In this document: positions 53,575-62,465 of the stretch, one piece after another
Position numbering within the stretch: the first letter of the stretch is position 1
How the letters are laid out: every line of letters begins with the position of its first letter
Source of the DNA: Candidatus Kurthia intestinigallinarum
Lineage (GTDB): Bacteria; Bacillota; Bacilli; Bacillales_A; Planococcaceae
Assembly (NCBI RefSeq): GCF_003991225.1
Contig: NZ_JTFC01000009.1
Span: forward strand, 1 to 64,000
Reading direction: 5' to 3'
Length of the DNA: 64,000 nt
The notes under the pieces: model-generated
The model's database searches: none
What the model was told of the DNA's origin: nothing
Seen by the model: only the letters and a program-made list of their open reading frames with translations
Translations under genes and position numbers: made by a program

Positions 53575-53751
53575 TTGCTATGGTTTAAACGAATCTTCTT
53601 TTCATTATGGGTTGTTGCAGGGCTATTTTTCACGATTATATCGTATGATAGTTTATCGCCTGAAGCCAATATGGTAATGCATTTAACGGCAGCAGCAGTA
53701 CTGGCGATTGGTGCAGCACAAGTATATTTTACATTTGAAAGGAAAAAATAA
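53575..53751 (+). CDS. Small membrane protein
   Basis: A 58-residue product (MLWFKRIFFSLWVVAGLFF start) with two hydrophobic segments and a basic tail FERKK. TTG 53575 lies nine bases after AAGGAG; the alternative ATG 53557 overlaps that site. It follows the YdjG-like gene by 52 bases. Unknown function. Confidence 0.6.
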   Translation: MLWFKRIFFSLWVVAGLFFTIISYDSLSPEANMVMHLTAAAVLAIGAAQVYFTFERKK

Positions 53752-53754
53752 CAT

Positions 53755-53792
53755 GAAAAAAGAGGCTACGCATGTTGCGTAGCCTTTTTTTT
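53755..53792 (+). terminator. Terminator
   Basis: AAAAAAGAGGCTACGCA and TGCGTAGCCTTTTTTTT around a three-base loop. Confidence 0.92.
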
Positions 53793-53911
53793 CATGTGCA
53801 AAATCTTTTCTCAAAGGAAGTTTTTATTTTAAATTTTTGGATAATTGTGTAAAATAAGAGCAAGAACATTGTGAAATGGAGAGAATATACGCTTTAATTA
53901 GGGGGATGGAC

Positions 53912-55429
53912 ATGAATACAACAACAGCTTTAGAAATGAACGCTTTACGTATACCAGACGAGGTGTGTTTAGAATTTGGAGAAAAGAATTATACGTGGAA
54001 AGAGTTAGATGAGTTAGCTAATCGCTATGCAAAGGGGTTTGCAGACCGTGGTATTCGCCGGGGGGATCATATCGCTGTCCTAATGAAAAATTCTGATGAC
54101 TTTGTTGTCATTAGCTATGCGATTTGGAAGGTAGGCGCTGTATTAGTACCCATTCATTATTTATCAGCAACACCTGAAGTAACTTACATATTACAGCATG
54201 CTAATATCGTAGCATTTATTTTTGATGATGTCTTTATGCACATAGCTGAGCAAGCATTATCACAACTAGAACAGGCCTTAAACTTAGTCGTTCACCGAGG
54301 AGACCAACAACATCCACAATTTTCACCATTAGCTTCTTTATGTGCTACTTCAATCAAACCAGTCGGTACGCATATAGAAGACTCACATTTTGCAGAAATT
54401 CTATATACACAGGGAACGACAGGGAAACCAAAAGGTGCATTATTTACACATAGTCAAGTGATGGATACTGCATTTATTTATGAACGATTAAGTCAAATGA
54501 CGCGTCAAGATAGCTATTTAGTTAGTGTCCCATTATGTCATGGACTATCATTAAATGCGATTATGCTAATGGCTGCTTTAGTAGGTGGAAAATTAGTTAT
54601 TCAAGAACATTTTGATGCATCAGAAATTTTAACATGGATGCAGACGAGAAAAATAACACATTTCTTTGGTGTCCCGTCGATGTATCATGCGTTAGTAGAG
54701 CAAGCGCCAGTAGATTTTTCAGCACCTGATTTACGAGTAGTAAGCTACGGGGCTGCACCAATGCCTGTGCCACTAATTGACCGTGCCATGGCGTTGTTTT
54801 CAGGCGCACAATTTTTTAATATTTATGGTACGACGGAAAGTGGCCCTACAGGCTTAATGCTATTGCCTTCTGAACATCATCAGCATAAAGGGAAAACAGG
54901 TAAAGCCATGCCTCTAACGGCTGTTCGTTTAGTTAATGAGTATATGGAAGATGTACCACAAGGCACGCAAGGAGAAATCATTATTAAAAGTCCGACAGTT
55001 ATGACGGAGTATTATAAGGACCCTGCAGCGACATTTACAATGAAGAAAAATGGCTGGTTATTCACAGGAGATTTAGCAACGGAGGATAAGGATGGGTATA
55101 TGACCATTGTTGGGCGAAAGGATAATACGATTTTATCTGGTGGAGAAACGGTATATGCAGTAGATATTGAACATGTTTTGCTCACACACCCAGCCGTACA
55201 AGAAGCGGTGATTATGGGCATTCCTGATCAAGTATGGGGAGAAATTGTTGCGGTAACAATTGTGCCTAATCCCGGGAAAACGATTACGGAACAAGAATTA
55301 GTAGCGTATTGTAAAACACATTTAGCAAGCTATAAAATACCGAAGAAGTTTTTATTTATGGATGAATTGCCACGTAGTACATCCGGGAAAATATTAAAAG
55401 ATCATTTGAAAGAAACATTAAAAAAATAA
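53912..55429 (+). CDS. AMP-forming acyl-CoA synthetase / ligase
   Basis: A 505-residue adenylate-forming enzyme of the ANL superfamily. It has the P-loop ILYTQGTTGKPKGALFTHSQ, NIYGTTESG, GWLFTGDLATEDKDGYMTIVGRKDN, in parts, and the C-terminal lysine in RSTSGKILKD. All core motifs are intact. It activates a carboxylic acid, most likely a medium or long-chain fatty acid. ATG 53912 follows AGGGGGA at proper distance; ATG 53906 is too close and 53876 lacks a site. Confidence 0.9.
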   Translation: MNTTTALEMNALRIPDEVCLEFGEKNYTWKELDELANRYAKGFADRGIRRGDHIAVLMKNSDDFVVISYAIWKVGAVLVPIHYLSATPEVTYILQHANIVAFIFDDVFMHIAEQALSQLEQALNLVVHRGDQQHPQFSPLASLCATSIKPVGTHIEDSHFAEILYTQGTTGKPKGALFTHSQVMDTAFIYERLSQMTRQDSYLVSVPLCHGLSLNAIMLMAALVGGKLVIQEHFDASEILTWMQTRKITHFFGVPSMYHALVEQAPVDFSAPDLRVVSYGAAPMPVPLIDRAMALFSGAQFFNIYGTTESGPTGLMLLPSEHHQHKGKTGKAMPLTAVRLVNEYMEDVPQGTQGEIIIKSPTVMTEYYKDPAATFTMKKNGWLFTGDLATEDKDGYMTIVGRKDNTILSGGETVYAVDIEHVLLTHPAVQEAVIMGIPDQVWGEIVAVTIVPNPGKTITEQELVAYCKTHLASYKIPKKFLFMDELPRSTSGKILKDHLKETLKK

Positions 55430-55441
55430 ATAAATTATGCG

Positions 55442-55478
55442 AAAAGCACCGTCATGCTCGTCAGTGGCGGTGTTTTTA
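55442..55478 (+). terminator. Terminator
   Basis: AAAAGCACCG-CA/TG-CGGTG-TTTTT stem-loop after the acyl-CoA synthetase gene. Confidence 0.85.
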
Positions 55479-55550
55479 TATGGGAACCTGTGCGAACTAT
55501 TGGAGTCTAGTAGGCGTCGTTATGTATAATACAAATGAAAGAGGTGTTGT

Positions 55551-56552
55551 ATGAGAGCATTATTTAAATTAGTAATGATTGCACTCGTGTTAGCCCTTTG
55601 TTTTCAATATGTAAAAAAAGAGCAACCACAATTATTACACGATGCAAAAGAGAGTTTTCAAATGCTGTCAGAAGGTAGCCAGCGAGTTGTAGAAATGGCG
55701 CAAGTCGGCGTTGATTCCATAAGTGATACGGCGAATGAACCTAAAAATAAAATAAAGGTTGATACATTAGAAGTAACACGTCTAAAAAGTGAATATGGTG
55801 TCGATTGGATTGTGTCACATAATCACTATAAAGATTTCACATTGAAATTAGCCGATGATTCAGGTGGATATATAGCCGGAAAAGGACGCAGTATTTTAAA
55901 TGTGACGATTGGAAAAACCACAAAAGATGCTGTAAAGAAACAATACGGTGAGCCGCTAGATGGCATTCGTCATGGGCTAACAATGTATCAGTTTTCTAAG
56001 GATGATCAACAAGAACAGCTCGTTTATGAAAAAGATGGCTATTATTTATGGTTCTTTATTGATAAACATAATAATAATCGCGTGCGAGCCGTTCAATATG
56101 TGACGGTTAAAACCGAACAACGTATGAAAAATTACTATGCGACAGCGAATAAGGAGTTGCGTTTGAGCTACGAACAATTAATGGTTCTATTAATGAATCA
56201 AAGTCGTGTAGAAGCTGGATTAAAGCCACTTTTGTATGACAAAGGTTTAAAAGGTGCAACACGTGCACACAGTCAGGATATGATTGATGAAGGCTATTTC
56301 TCTCATACAGGAAGTGATGGGAGCCAACCGAAAGATCGAATGGTTGCTGCCGGTCATACAATGGAAAAGCTTTATGCAGAAAATCTAGCATATGGTCAAA
56401 TTAGTTCGATTTTTGCACATGAGGGATTGATGAATAGTTTAGGGCACCGTGAAAATATCTTACGTGAGGAAGCAACGAATGTTGGTGTAGGCGTTGCGTT
56501 TGATAATAAAAATGTACCATATTATACGATTAATTTTTATACACCAATGTAA
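55551..56552 (+). CDS. CAP-domain (SCP/PR1) extracellular protein
   Basis: A 333-residue protein with an N-terminal hydrophobic segment (about 5-21) acting as signal or anchor. Residues 75-200 form the CAP-associated N-terminal domain (VDWIVSHNHYKDF, LNVTIGKTTKDAVKKQYG). The C-terminal CAP domain (about 215-333) has MNQSRVEAGLKPL, AHSQDMIDEGYFSHTGSDGS, AENLAYG and LMNSLGHRENIL. It resembles Bacillus YlbC/YkwD proteins. Role unknown; cell-surface location likely. Confidence 0.88.
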   Translation: MRALFKLVMIALVLALCFQYVKKEQPQLLHDAKESFQMLSEGSQRVVEMAQVGVDSISDTANEPKNKIKVDTLEVTRLKSEYGVDWIVSHNHYKDFTLKLADDSGGYIAGKGRSILNVTIGKTTKDAVKKQYGEPLDGIRHGLTMYQFSKDDQQEQLVYEKDGYYLWFFIDKHNNNRVRAVQYVTVKTEQRMKNYYATANKELRLSYEQLMVLLMNQSRVEAGLKPLLYDKGLKGATRAHSQDMIDEGYFSHTGSDGSQPKDRMVAAGHTMEKLYAENLAYGQISSIFAHEGLMNSLGHRENILREEATNVGVGVAFDNKNVPYYTINFYTPM

Positions 56553-56570
56553 AAAAATAGGTTTTAGGCT

Positions 56571-56610
56571 AAAAAAGAGCGGAAAGGATTTATGAAACCG
56601 TTCTTTTTTA
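56571..56610 (+). terminator. Terminator
   Basis: AAAAAAGAGCGG and CCGTTCTTTTTT with a 15-base loop. Confidence 0.8.
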
Positions 56611-56750
56611 TTTAGACAATAAATTGATAGTTAGAACTATAAAAAATACAATATTTTATGATACAATGTAATCATTATATAGTATAAAAAAACTATAATA
56701 CGCTTTATTTTAAGAAGTAAAAAAGTATCAGATTATTGAGGGGAATATGA

Positions 56751-57428
56751 ATGGATATTATTCAGGCACAACGTGAAACGCGCGAGCTTATTGTAAATAC
56801 ACAATATATAGCAAAAATGGTGGATGGCGAAGCATATGAGGGCTTTAATAGCGCATGGGCAAAAATGAGAACAATTAGTGCACGCAAAGAACAAATATGC
56901 TCGAGTTGTTTCGTGACGATTCATTATATGGAGCCAATGAATGTTTATTTAGCATTATCCCATGATGATGGTCATTTTCATCGTCAAAATATGTGTATGA
57001 ATTGTATGATGAAGGAACGTCGCCAAACAGCCTCATACATTGCGACAAAATTCGAAAAAGAAATAAAGAGTGTTAGCGTTCTTAATACCACACATTTAAG
57101 AAATATGACGTTGGAAAAAGGTGAGGAAGTTGCACAAAAAATGTGTGAAGATGCGATCTATTTACATGGACATATCCCGGTGAATGTTATTGTAAGAGAT
57201 GGAATGTATTTGTATGAAAATATTCGAGCTGTCACCGCAAAATCCAAGCATTATTGTTATCGCTGTAGTGCGATAATTCCTGTTGATGAAACGACATTTG
57301 TTATTCCTGCAAAAGTAAAAAGTGTCAATCGTCAAGAAATGAACTTTATTTGCCAAACGTGTGCAACAAAATCATTACGCGCTTCTAGTAAACGAATTGA
57401 ACAGTATGAACGTGAAAAACAACTATAA
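56751..57428 (+). CDS. Protein with duplicated four-cysteine (zinc-binding) module
   Basis: A 225-residue soluble protein of unknown family. Two similar blocks are visible: residues about 42-92 (QICSSC...NMCMNCMMKERR) and about 164-210 (HYCYRC...FICQTCATKSLR). Each is a CxxC...CxxC pair separated by about 35 residues, followed by a basic helix and preceded by a Lys-rich segment (ARKEQ, AKSKH). They look like an internal duplication of a treble-clef-type zinc ribbon, separated by a helical linker. GAGGGGA precedes ATG 56751. It may bind RNA or the ribosome; this is inference. Confidence 0.7.
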   Translation: MDIIQAQRETRELIVNTQYIAKMVDGEAYEGFNSAWAKMRTISARKEQICSSCFVTIHYMEPMNVYLALSHDDGHFHRQNMCMNCMMKERRQTASYIATKFEKEIKSVSVLNTTHLRNMTLEKGEEVAQKMCEDAIYLHGHIPVNVIVRDGMYLYENIRAVTAKSKHYCYRCSAIIPVDETTFVIPAKVKSVNRQEMNFICQTCATKSLRASSKRIEQYEREKQL

Positions 57429-57436
57429 AAACACGC

Positions 57437-57478
57437 AAAAAAGTAGGATGCGTCTGAAAAGACGCATCCTACTTTTTT
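57437..57478. terminator. Terminator
   Basis: AAAAAAGTAGGATGCGTC and its complement form an 18-bp perfect stem around TGAAAA. Confidence 0.93.
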
Positions 57479-57682
57479 GTGTGTTATTCATCTCAATTTG
57501 GCATGTATCTAATAATTAAAAAACAAATAAATGCTTTATTTATCGAAAAATGATATGAAGAATGTAGTATTTATAGATGATAACGCTTACTTTTGAGAAT
57601 AAAAAGCATAAAAAAATAGAATAATTAACTGAAAATATTGAAAACTATCTCATTTTGAGCAAAAATAAAGATATCAACAAAA

Positions 57683-57699
57683 TGTTAGAAAACCTCACA
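57683..57699. promoter_or_regulatory. GlnR/TnrA operator upstream of amt
   Basis: TGTTAGAAAACCTCACA matches TGTNA-N7-TNACA at every fixed position. It lies 43 bases before the amt ATG, so it should link amt to nitrogen status. The short distance favours a downstream or overlapping GlnR repressor site rather than the usual TnrA activator position. Confidence 0.75.
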
Positions 57700-57741
57700 T
57701 AAAAAAAGTCGTTTTCCTAACATAATTAGGAGGAGAAGCAT

Positions 57742-59064
57742 ATGGATGAAGCAATGTACTTGATGAACAGTCTTTGGACGATGGTAGCAGCAATTTTAGT
57801 TATTTTTATGATTGGTGGTTTTATTTTATTAGAAGCAGGCTCATTACGAATGAAAAATGCAGGACATGTTGCCGGCAAGACAATTTTTACATTTGGCCTA
57901 GCATCATTAGTTTTCTGGGCAATCGGATATGGCTTTATTTTTGGAGATAACGCAAACTTTTTTGTGGGGATGTCGAATTTCTTTTATGGGGGAACATTAA
58001 CAGAAGGTGACAGTTTAGCAGCGACTGTATTTTTTGTTTTCCAACTAGCATTCGCTGGTATTGCTGTAACAATTGCACTTGGTGGATTTGCAGAACGTGC
58101 GAAGTTTTCAGTGTATGTAATCTTTACAATTTTATTCGGTATGCTTGTTTATCCAGTCGTTGCACATTGGATTTGGGGTGGCGGATGGTTAGCAGAGCAC
58201 GGCAAACAAGATTTTGCTGGCTCAACAGTTGTTCACTTAACAGGTGCGATGGCTGCCTTAGCAGCAACAATGGTTTTAAAACCCCGTATTGGTAAATTTA
58301 ATAAAGATGGTTCGGCAAATAAATTTGCTGGTCATAACCAAGTATACTCAGCGTTAGCTGTACTGATTTTATTTGTTGGATGGTTAGGGTTTAATGCCGG
58401 TTCAACAGTGTCAGTAGAAGGCGTATTCTTTGGCTATGTGGCAGTTAATACAGTGTTAGCCGCATGTGCTGGCGCGGTAGCAGCAACATTTATTTCGTGG
58501 GTTGTGCTAGGGAAATCAGATATTCCAACGATTTTAAACGGCATGCTAGCAGGGCTTGTAGCGATTACGGCATCATGTGCCTTCGTAGATGTATGGGCGT
58601 CTGTTGTAATTGGACTAATTGCAGGTGTTATTACATTCTTCGCTGCACGATTCCTAGAAGCAAAACAAATTGATGATCCAATTTTTGCAGTATCTGTACA
58701 TGGTATTCCGGGAATATGGGGTACATTATCAACAGGCTTCTTTGCAACAGGAGCACTTGCAGAATCCACAGGTGTTGGTCAAGCTGGATTATTTTATGGT
58801 GGTGGTGTTGAGCAATTATGGGTACAATTTATGGGTGTAGCAGTTTGTGGTATTTATGCCTTTGTTGCATCATATGCTATCTTATGGGTAATGAAAAAAG
58901 TGATGGGCACGATCCGTGTTAGTGAAGAGGAAGAAATTATGGGCTTAGATATTTCAGAACATGGTGGGTACGGCTACCCCGAGCATTTAGGGGCAACAGC
59001 TTCTACAATGAAGGACGACGAACCAGAAGTGACAAATGCAACGCAACAACCGAAGCATATTTAG
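57742..59064 (+). CDS. amt: Ammonium transporter, Amt/MEP family
   Basis: A 440-residue membrane protein with 11 expected helices. The twin-histidine pore residues are seen in VAHWIWGGGWL and VSVHGIPGIWGTL, and AGGSTVHLTGAMAAL-like sequence (FAGSTVVHLTGAMAALAA) is present. The cytoplasmic C-terminal tail is retained. It conducts NH3/NH4+ under low nitrogen. AGGAGG precedes the ATG. No glnK (PII) gene follows, unlike the Bacillus nrgAB pair; a GlnD-like gene follows instead. Confidence 0.95.
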   Translation: MDEAMYLMNSLWTMVAAILVIFMIGGFILLEAGSLRMKNAGHVAGKTIFTFGLASLVFWAIGYGFIFGDNANFFVGMSNFFYGGTLTEGDSLAATVFFVFQLAFAGIAVTIALGGFAERAKFSVYVIFTILFGMLVYPVVAHWIWGGGWLAEHGKQDFAGSTVVHLTGAMAALAATMVLKPRIGKFNKDGSANKFAGHNQVYSALAVLILFVGWLGFNAGSTVSVEGVFFGYVAVNTVLAACAGAVAATFISWVVLGKSDIPTILNGMLAGLVAITASCAFVDVWASVVIGLIAGVITFFAARFLEAKQIDDPIFAVSVHGIPGIWGTLSTGFFATGALAESTGVGQAGLFYGGGVEQLWVQFMGVAVCGIYAFVASYAILWVMKKVMGTIRVSEEEEIMGLDISEHGGYGYPEHLGATASTMKDDEPEVTNATQQPKHI

Positions 59065-59083
59065 CTAGTAAATAATCGATAGA

Positions 59084-59116
59084 CGCCATCCTAACGCGCT
59101 CGTTAGGGTGGTTTTT
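59084..59116 (+). terminator. Terminator (possibly leaky) after amt
   Basis: GCCA-CCTAACG/CGTTAGG-TGGT stem followed by five T, ending only 20 bases before the next start. Read-through into the following gene is possible. Confidence 0.75.
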
Positions 59117-59136
59117 GTCATAAAGGAAGTGAGCGC

Positions 59137-60066
59137 GTGACAAAATTTCTAAATGAGACACAGTATCAACATTATTTTGCCAATTGCCAATCTGTTTCAA
59201 TATTAAATGAACGTCACGATAAGTTAATGCAGCAATTGATTAATGATACGTTACAGCAATTGGGCGAACCACCTTGTCCATTTACAATATTTATCACAGG
59301 AAGTGGCGGACGAAAAGAACAAGGTTTCTGGAGTGATCAGGATCATGGCTTAATTTATAGTGATGATGCGCATAAAGCGTATTTTCATACATTCGGGCAA
59401 GTGTTTTCCGATAATATGGCTACTGCTGGTTATGTGTACTGTGAAGGAGGCATTATGACGTCAAATCCGCAATGGAATGCTTCGGTAAAAGAATGGCAGC
59501 AACAGTTAAAGCAATGGTTACAAGCGGCAGAATGGTCTCATATACGCTACACACAAATATTTTACGATGCACGCATATTATATGGTAGTGAAAAGTTATT
59601 AAAGAAGTTGAAAACACAGATTGATCATTATATTTCACATTATCCGTATGTACTTCAGCGTTTCACACATAATATTATGCATTTAAAGCCTGCCTTAGGA
59701 CCGTTAGGACAATTATTACCGGAACGCTACGGGGAGCATCAAGGAGAAATTGATTTGAAATATAGCGCTTTTTTACCATATATTAACTGTGTTCGTTTAG
59801 TAGCTTTAGAACATCATATACATGCAACCTCTACACAAGAACGTATTACCGCATTAGCAGCTAAAGAAGCAGCATTGTTACAAGATGTAGCGTTTTATTT
59901 TGATGAGTTACTGAGAATGCGTTTTCAGTATCAAAAGCCTGAAAAGTATAAAGATACCCATTACATCTCATTGCAAGAGATGTCACTAGAAGATAAGCGA
60001 ATGTTAAAAAAGATATTAAAGCGTGCAAAACGCCTACATGATGAGGTAATTGCGCGTTACGCCTAA
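59137..60066 (+). CDS. DUF294-type nucleotidyltransferase (GlnD-like)
   Basis: A 309-residue protein. Residues about 45-150 form a nucleotidyltransferase domain with the metal motif TGSGGRKEQGFWSDQDHGLIY (Gly-Ser followed by Asp-x-Asp), as in GlnD and DUF294 proteins. The C-terminal DUF294_C region has PYVLQRFTHNIMHLKPALGPLG. CBS domains, common in this family, are absent. GTG 59137 follows AAAGGAAG. It sits between amt and an exonuclease gene, with a 13-base gap to the latter, indicating joint translation. Confidence 0.85.
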   Translation: MTKFLNETQYQHYFANCQSVSILNERHDKLMQQLINDTLQQLGEPPCPFTIFITGSGGRKEQGFWSDQDHGLIYSDDAHKAYFHTFGQVFSDNMATAGYVYCEGGIMTSNPQWNASVKEWQQQLKQWLQAAEWSHIRYTQIFYDARILYGSEKLLKKLKTQIDHYISHYPYVLQRFTHNIMHLKPALGPLGQLLPERYGEHQGEIDLKYSAFLPYINCVRLVALEHHIHATSTQERITALAAKEAALLQDVAFYFDELLRMRFQYQKPEKYKDTHYISLQEMSLEDKRMLKKILKRAKRLHDEVIARYA

Positions 60067-60079
60067 AGGATGATGAGTA

Positions 60080-60805
60080 ATGCATGCATTTGAAGCTTTT
60101 ACACAATTAGTTCGTACATTAACAGGAAAATCGACTATTTCAACGATAACGGATGTTCAAAATGCCGAACAATTAGCTTTTTTACGAAGTTTAAAGCAAC
60201 AACAATCGAGAAATAAAGAAGCATTATTAATGCCGTTAGATCAGTTAGAATTAGTCGTTTTTGATATTGAAACAACCGGTTTTAGACCTCAAAAGGGAGA
60301 TGAAATTATTTCCATTGGGGCTGTGAAAATGAATGGCTTGCAAGTAGTAGAAGAAACATTTTATACACTTGTGAAGCCAACACAGCGCATTCCTCAAAAT
60401 ATTATTGAATTAACAGGGATAGATCAAGAAATGACAGCAAAAGCCCCAACTTTGCGTGAGGCATTACTCGCTTTTCTTATTTTTGCAAAAGGTTGTACAT
60501 TAGTGGCGCATCATGCGAATCATGAACGGAATTTTATGAAACACTATAGTCAACAGCTATTGCAAACGCCTTTTAACCAACGCATTGTCGATACCGCTTT
60601 TTTAATTCAAATTTGCGAATATAATCATACACTTATAACGCTAGATGATGTTTGTCTGCACCAACAAATTCCGATTATTGGGCGCCATCACGCTTTAAGT
60701 GATGCTAAAATGACAGCGCAAGTTTGGCTAAAATACGTGCAGCAAGCTATGAATCTAGGGTGTGATAATTTACAAGATGTGTATGAGCGCTTTGCACGAT
60801 TATAA
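60080..60805 (+). CDS. DEDDh 3'-5' exonuclease (PolC/DnaQ-like)
   Basis: A 241-residue nuclease. It has Exo I VVFDIETTGFRPQKGDEI, Exo II in LVAHHANHERNFMKHY and Exo III HHALSDAKMTAQVW, so all catalytic residues (D, E, D, H, D) are in place. It resembles the epsilon subunit of DNA polymerase III. An N-terminal 60-residue extension has no recognised motif. DUF294 genes and such exonucleases are often neighbours in bacteria; what they act on is unclear. Confidence 0.88.
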   Translation: MHAFEAFTQLVRTLTGKSTISTITDVQNAEQLAFLRSLKQQQSRNKEALLMPLDQLELVVFDIETTGFRPQKGDEIISIGAVKMNGLQVVEETFYTLVKPTQRIPQNIIELTGIDQEMTAKAPTLREALLAFLIFAKGCTLVAHHANHERNFMKHYSQQLLQTPFNQRIVDTAFLIQICEYNHTLITLDDVCLHQQIPIIGRHHALSDAKMTAQVWLKYVQQAMNLGCDNLQDVYERFARL

Positions 60806-60989
60806 TAGTTACCAAAACACGAACGAAGCCTCTGTTTTTTGAACAAAACATGTCGACAATGTTAAGTTTTCGTTAAATACGGTTAGTTTTGAGTGTTTTA
60901 TGTTTACTTTTAGCTATTTTGTGTTATATTTATTCTATCATCTTTTGATTAGATGATTTTTTGAAAATTCATATTAGGAGTGGATGTAT

Positions 60990-61235
60990 ATGTTAAATGT
61001 TACAGTTTCAAAGCAAGATGCTCATTATGTAGTAGCGTATATTACAGAAAATTTTGAACGAAAGGTTGTCCATACAGCAGAATCATTCATTGACAGCATT
61101 TACAACTTAGGGCGCAAATGGCATTTAAATGAGGTTCACTTTGAATTACCAAAGGAATTAGTTAGCTCGGTTACATCATTTTTACGTGTAGAGTATCCAG
61201 GTGAGCTATATGAGCACCGCATCACAGTAGCGTAA
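60990..61235 (+). CDS. Small hypothetical protein
   Basis: An 81-residue soluble protein beginning MLNVTVSKQDAHYVVAYITE. ATG 60990 lies 9 bases after TAGGAG; ATG 60984 is too close. Unknown family; own promoter region of about 180 bases upstream. Confidence 0.65.
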   Translation: MLNVTVSKQDAHYVVAYITENFERKVVHTAESFIDSIYNLGRKWHLNEVHFELPKELVSSVTSFLRVEYPGELYEHRITVA

Positions 61236-61266
61236 TACCTCTTTATGTCATGAAAATCCTTGTCAT

Positions 61267-61412
61267 TTATATAAAGTCATCATCCTTTAGAGAGGGACGG
61301 ATATCCAAATGTTTAGCCAAGCATGTCAATGTGTAGCTATCGAGCTTATTGAGTAGCGTATCGTCTACATCAATTAGTGCGGTAGCTATTTTGCGTTTTA
61401 AAAGAATTTAAT
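61267..61412 (-). pseudogene. Possible remnant of a HAD-like gene
   Basis: On the minus strand a start-less reading frame of about 48 codons ends with a stop at 61267-61269. It reads ...KIATALIDVDDTLLNKL...CLAKHLDIRPSLKDDDF. The DVDDTLL segment looks like the DxDxT nucleophile motif of haloacid dehalogenase phosphatases. It is preceded by an in-frame TAA and has no usable start codon or ribosome binding site, so it is at best a decayed fragment; chance cannot be excluded. Confidence 0.3.
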
Positions 61413-61523
61413 TTAGTAGAGCAATCATAGTGAATCAACGAAAAATGTTGCTATTTTTTTCATTCTTCTAGAGGTTTTGAATATGGTATAATTTAAATAA
61501 ATAATCGATATGTGGAGGAAGTT

Positions 61524-61946
61524 ATGAACAATAGTAAAGTTGTCCTTTTTTATGGACTGTCATTAATTGGTACATTATTGCTTATAGTATGCGCAGCAAA
61601 ATCGACGCTTTCTCAAACTGGTTCGTTGGAAAATCAGTGGATGGGTCCAGGAATGTGGCTTGCCATTATTTTTGCTGCTGTATTATACATAGTAACAATA
61701 GCGCTATATGTTTTTTTAGAAGAAGCAAAAGTAGTACATATTATTTTACAAATTATTGGTTTATTATTAGCTATTTTATTTGCGGTGATCTTAGGAATGG
61801 AAGCACTTGCTTTAAAAGACACGATATTAGCGTATGCAACATTTATTGCTGGCGGTATCGTTGTTGTAGCTAATATCATTATTTTGGTGTTATTATTAAA
61901 ACGTTCTAAACGTAATTATTATGGTAGTTATACAATGTATCGTTAA
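61524..61946 (+). CDS. Four-helix membrane protein
   Basis: A 140-residue protein with four hydrophobic segments (MNNSKVVLFYGLSLIGTLLL start) and a basic C-terminal tail KRSKRNYYGSYTMYR. GGAGG lies 5-7 bases before ATG 61524. Unknown family. Confidence 0.72.
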   Translation: MNNSKVVLFYGLSLIGTLLLIVCAAKSTLSQTGSLENQWMGPGMWLAIIFAAVLYIVTIALYVFLEEAKVVHIILQIIGLLLAILFAVILGMEALALKDTILAYATFIAGGIVVVANIIILVLLLKRSKRNYYGSYTMYR

Positions 61947-61947
61947 T

Positions 61948-61986
61948 GAAAAAGAGGAATCCCGCCAACGCGCGATTCCTCTTTTT
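61948..61986. terminator. Bidirectional terminator
   Basis: AAAAGAGGAATC-CGC/GCG-GATTCCTCTTTTT between convergent genes; arm sequence shared with terminators at 17225, 24037 and 34486. Confidence 0.88.
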
Positions 61987-62025
61987 GTTGAGACAGATAA
62001 TCAAATTGTTTCTTTTAAAGACTTT

Positions 62026-62259
62026 TTATGCGCCAAAGACATTATCTGGACTCGTTATTTCACGTGAAATAGTAATCGCACCAAATCGGCGTAAGTGAAC
62101 GATATTTTCAGGTGTTGTATTGATAATTTTATCGATGTAATAGGCTTGTTTCTCTTCGTCAATACCCATGCTATTAAATTCATCTTTTAGTGCATAGATG
62201 TAAACATTACGTTCATCATTTGTAAGGACACTAGGATTTTTTGATGTTTCCATATTCAT
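62026..62259 (-). CDS. Small hypothetical protein
   Basis: A 77-residue acidic, helix-rich protein (start MNMETSKNPSVLTNDERNVY). AAAGGAG precedes ATG 62259. Unknown family. Confidence 0.65.
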   Translation of the reverse strand: MNMETSKNPSVLTNDERNVYIYALKDEFNSMGIDEEKQAYYIDKIINTTPENIVHLRRFGAITISREITSPDNVFGA

Positions 62260-62465
62260 ATCGCAAAACTCCTTTTTCTTTAATAGTATAATTTAGTATA
62301 GCATAAGACATAAATTATAGTGTTTAAGCTTATTATTACAATTTGCCGAACATTTTTGAGTTATATTGCTTTTCGTCCATAATATTTGTTAGAATAGGCA
62401 AGACGATATAATGCAAGATGTAAAAACTGTCGTATAAATATATGAAAATGCAGGAGATGACAATA

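Larger units (their letters stand above)
57429..57741. other. Intergenic region with terminator and GlnR/TnrA box
   Basis: A strong terminator at 57437-57478 and a GlnR/TnrA box at 57683-57699. The 200 bases in between are AT-rich and hold no gene; no promoter is assigned with confidence. Confidence 0.55.

Noticed and set aside
56751-57428. FusB/FusC-type EF-G-binding protein
   Set aside because: Length is close, but FusB has a single C-terminal four-cysteine site and a different N-terminal helical bundle; here the cysteine module is duplicated.
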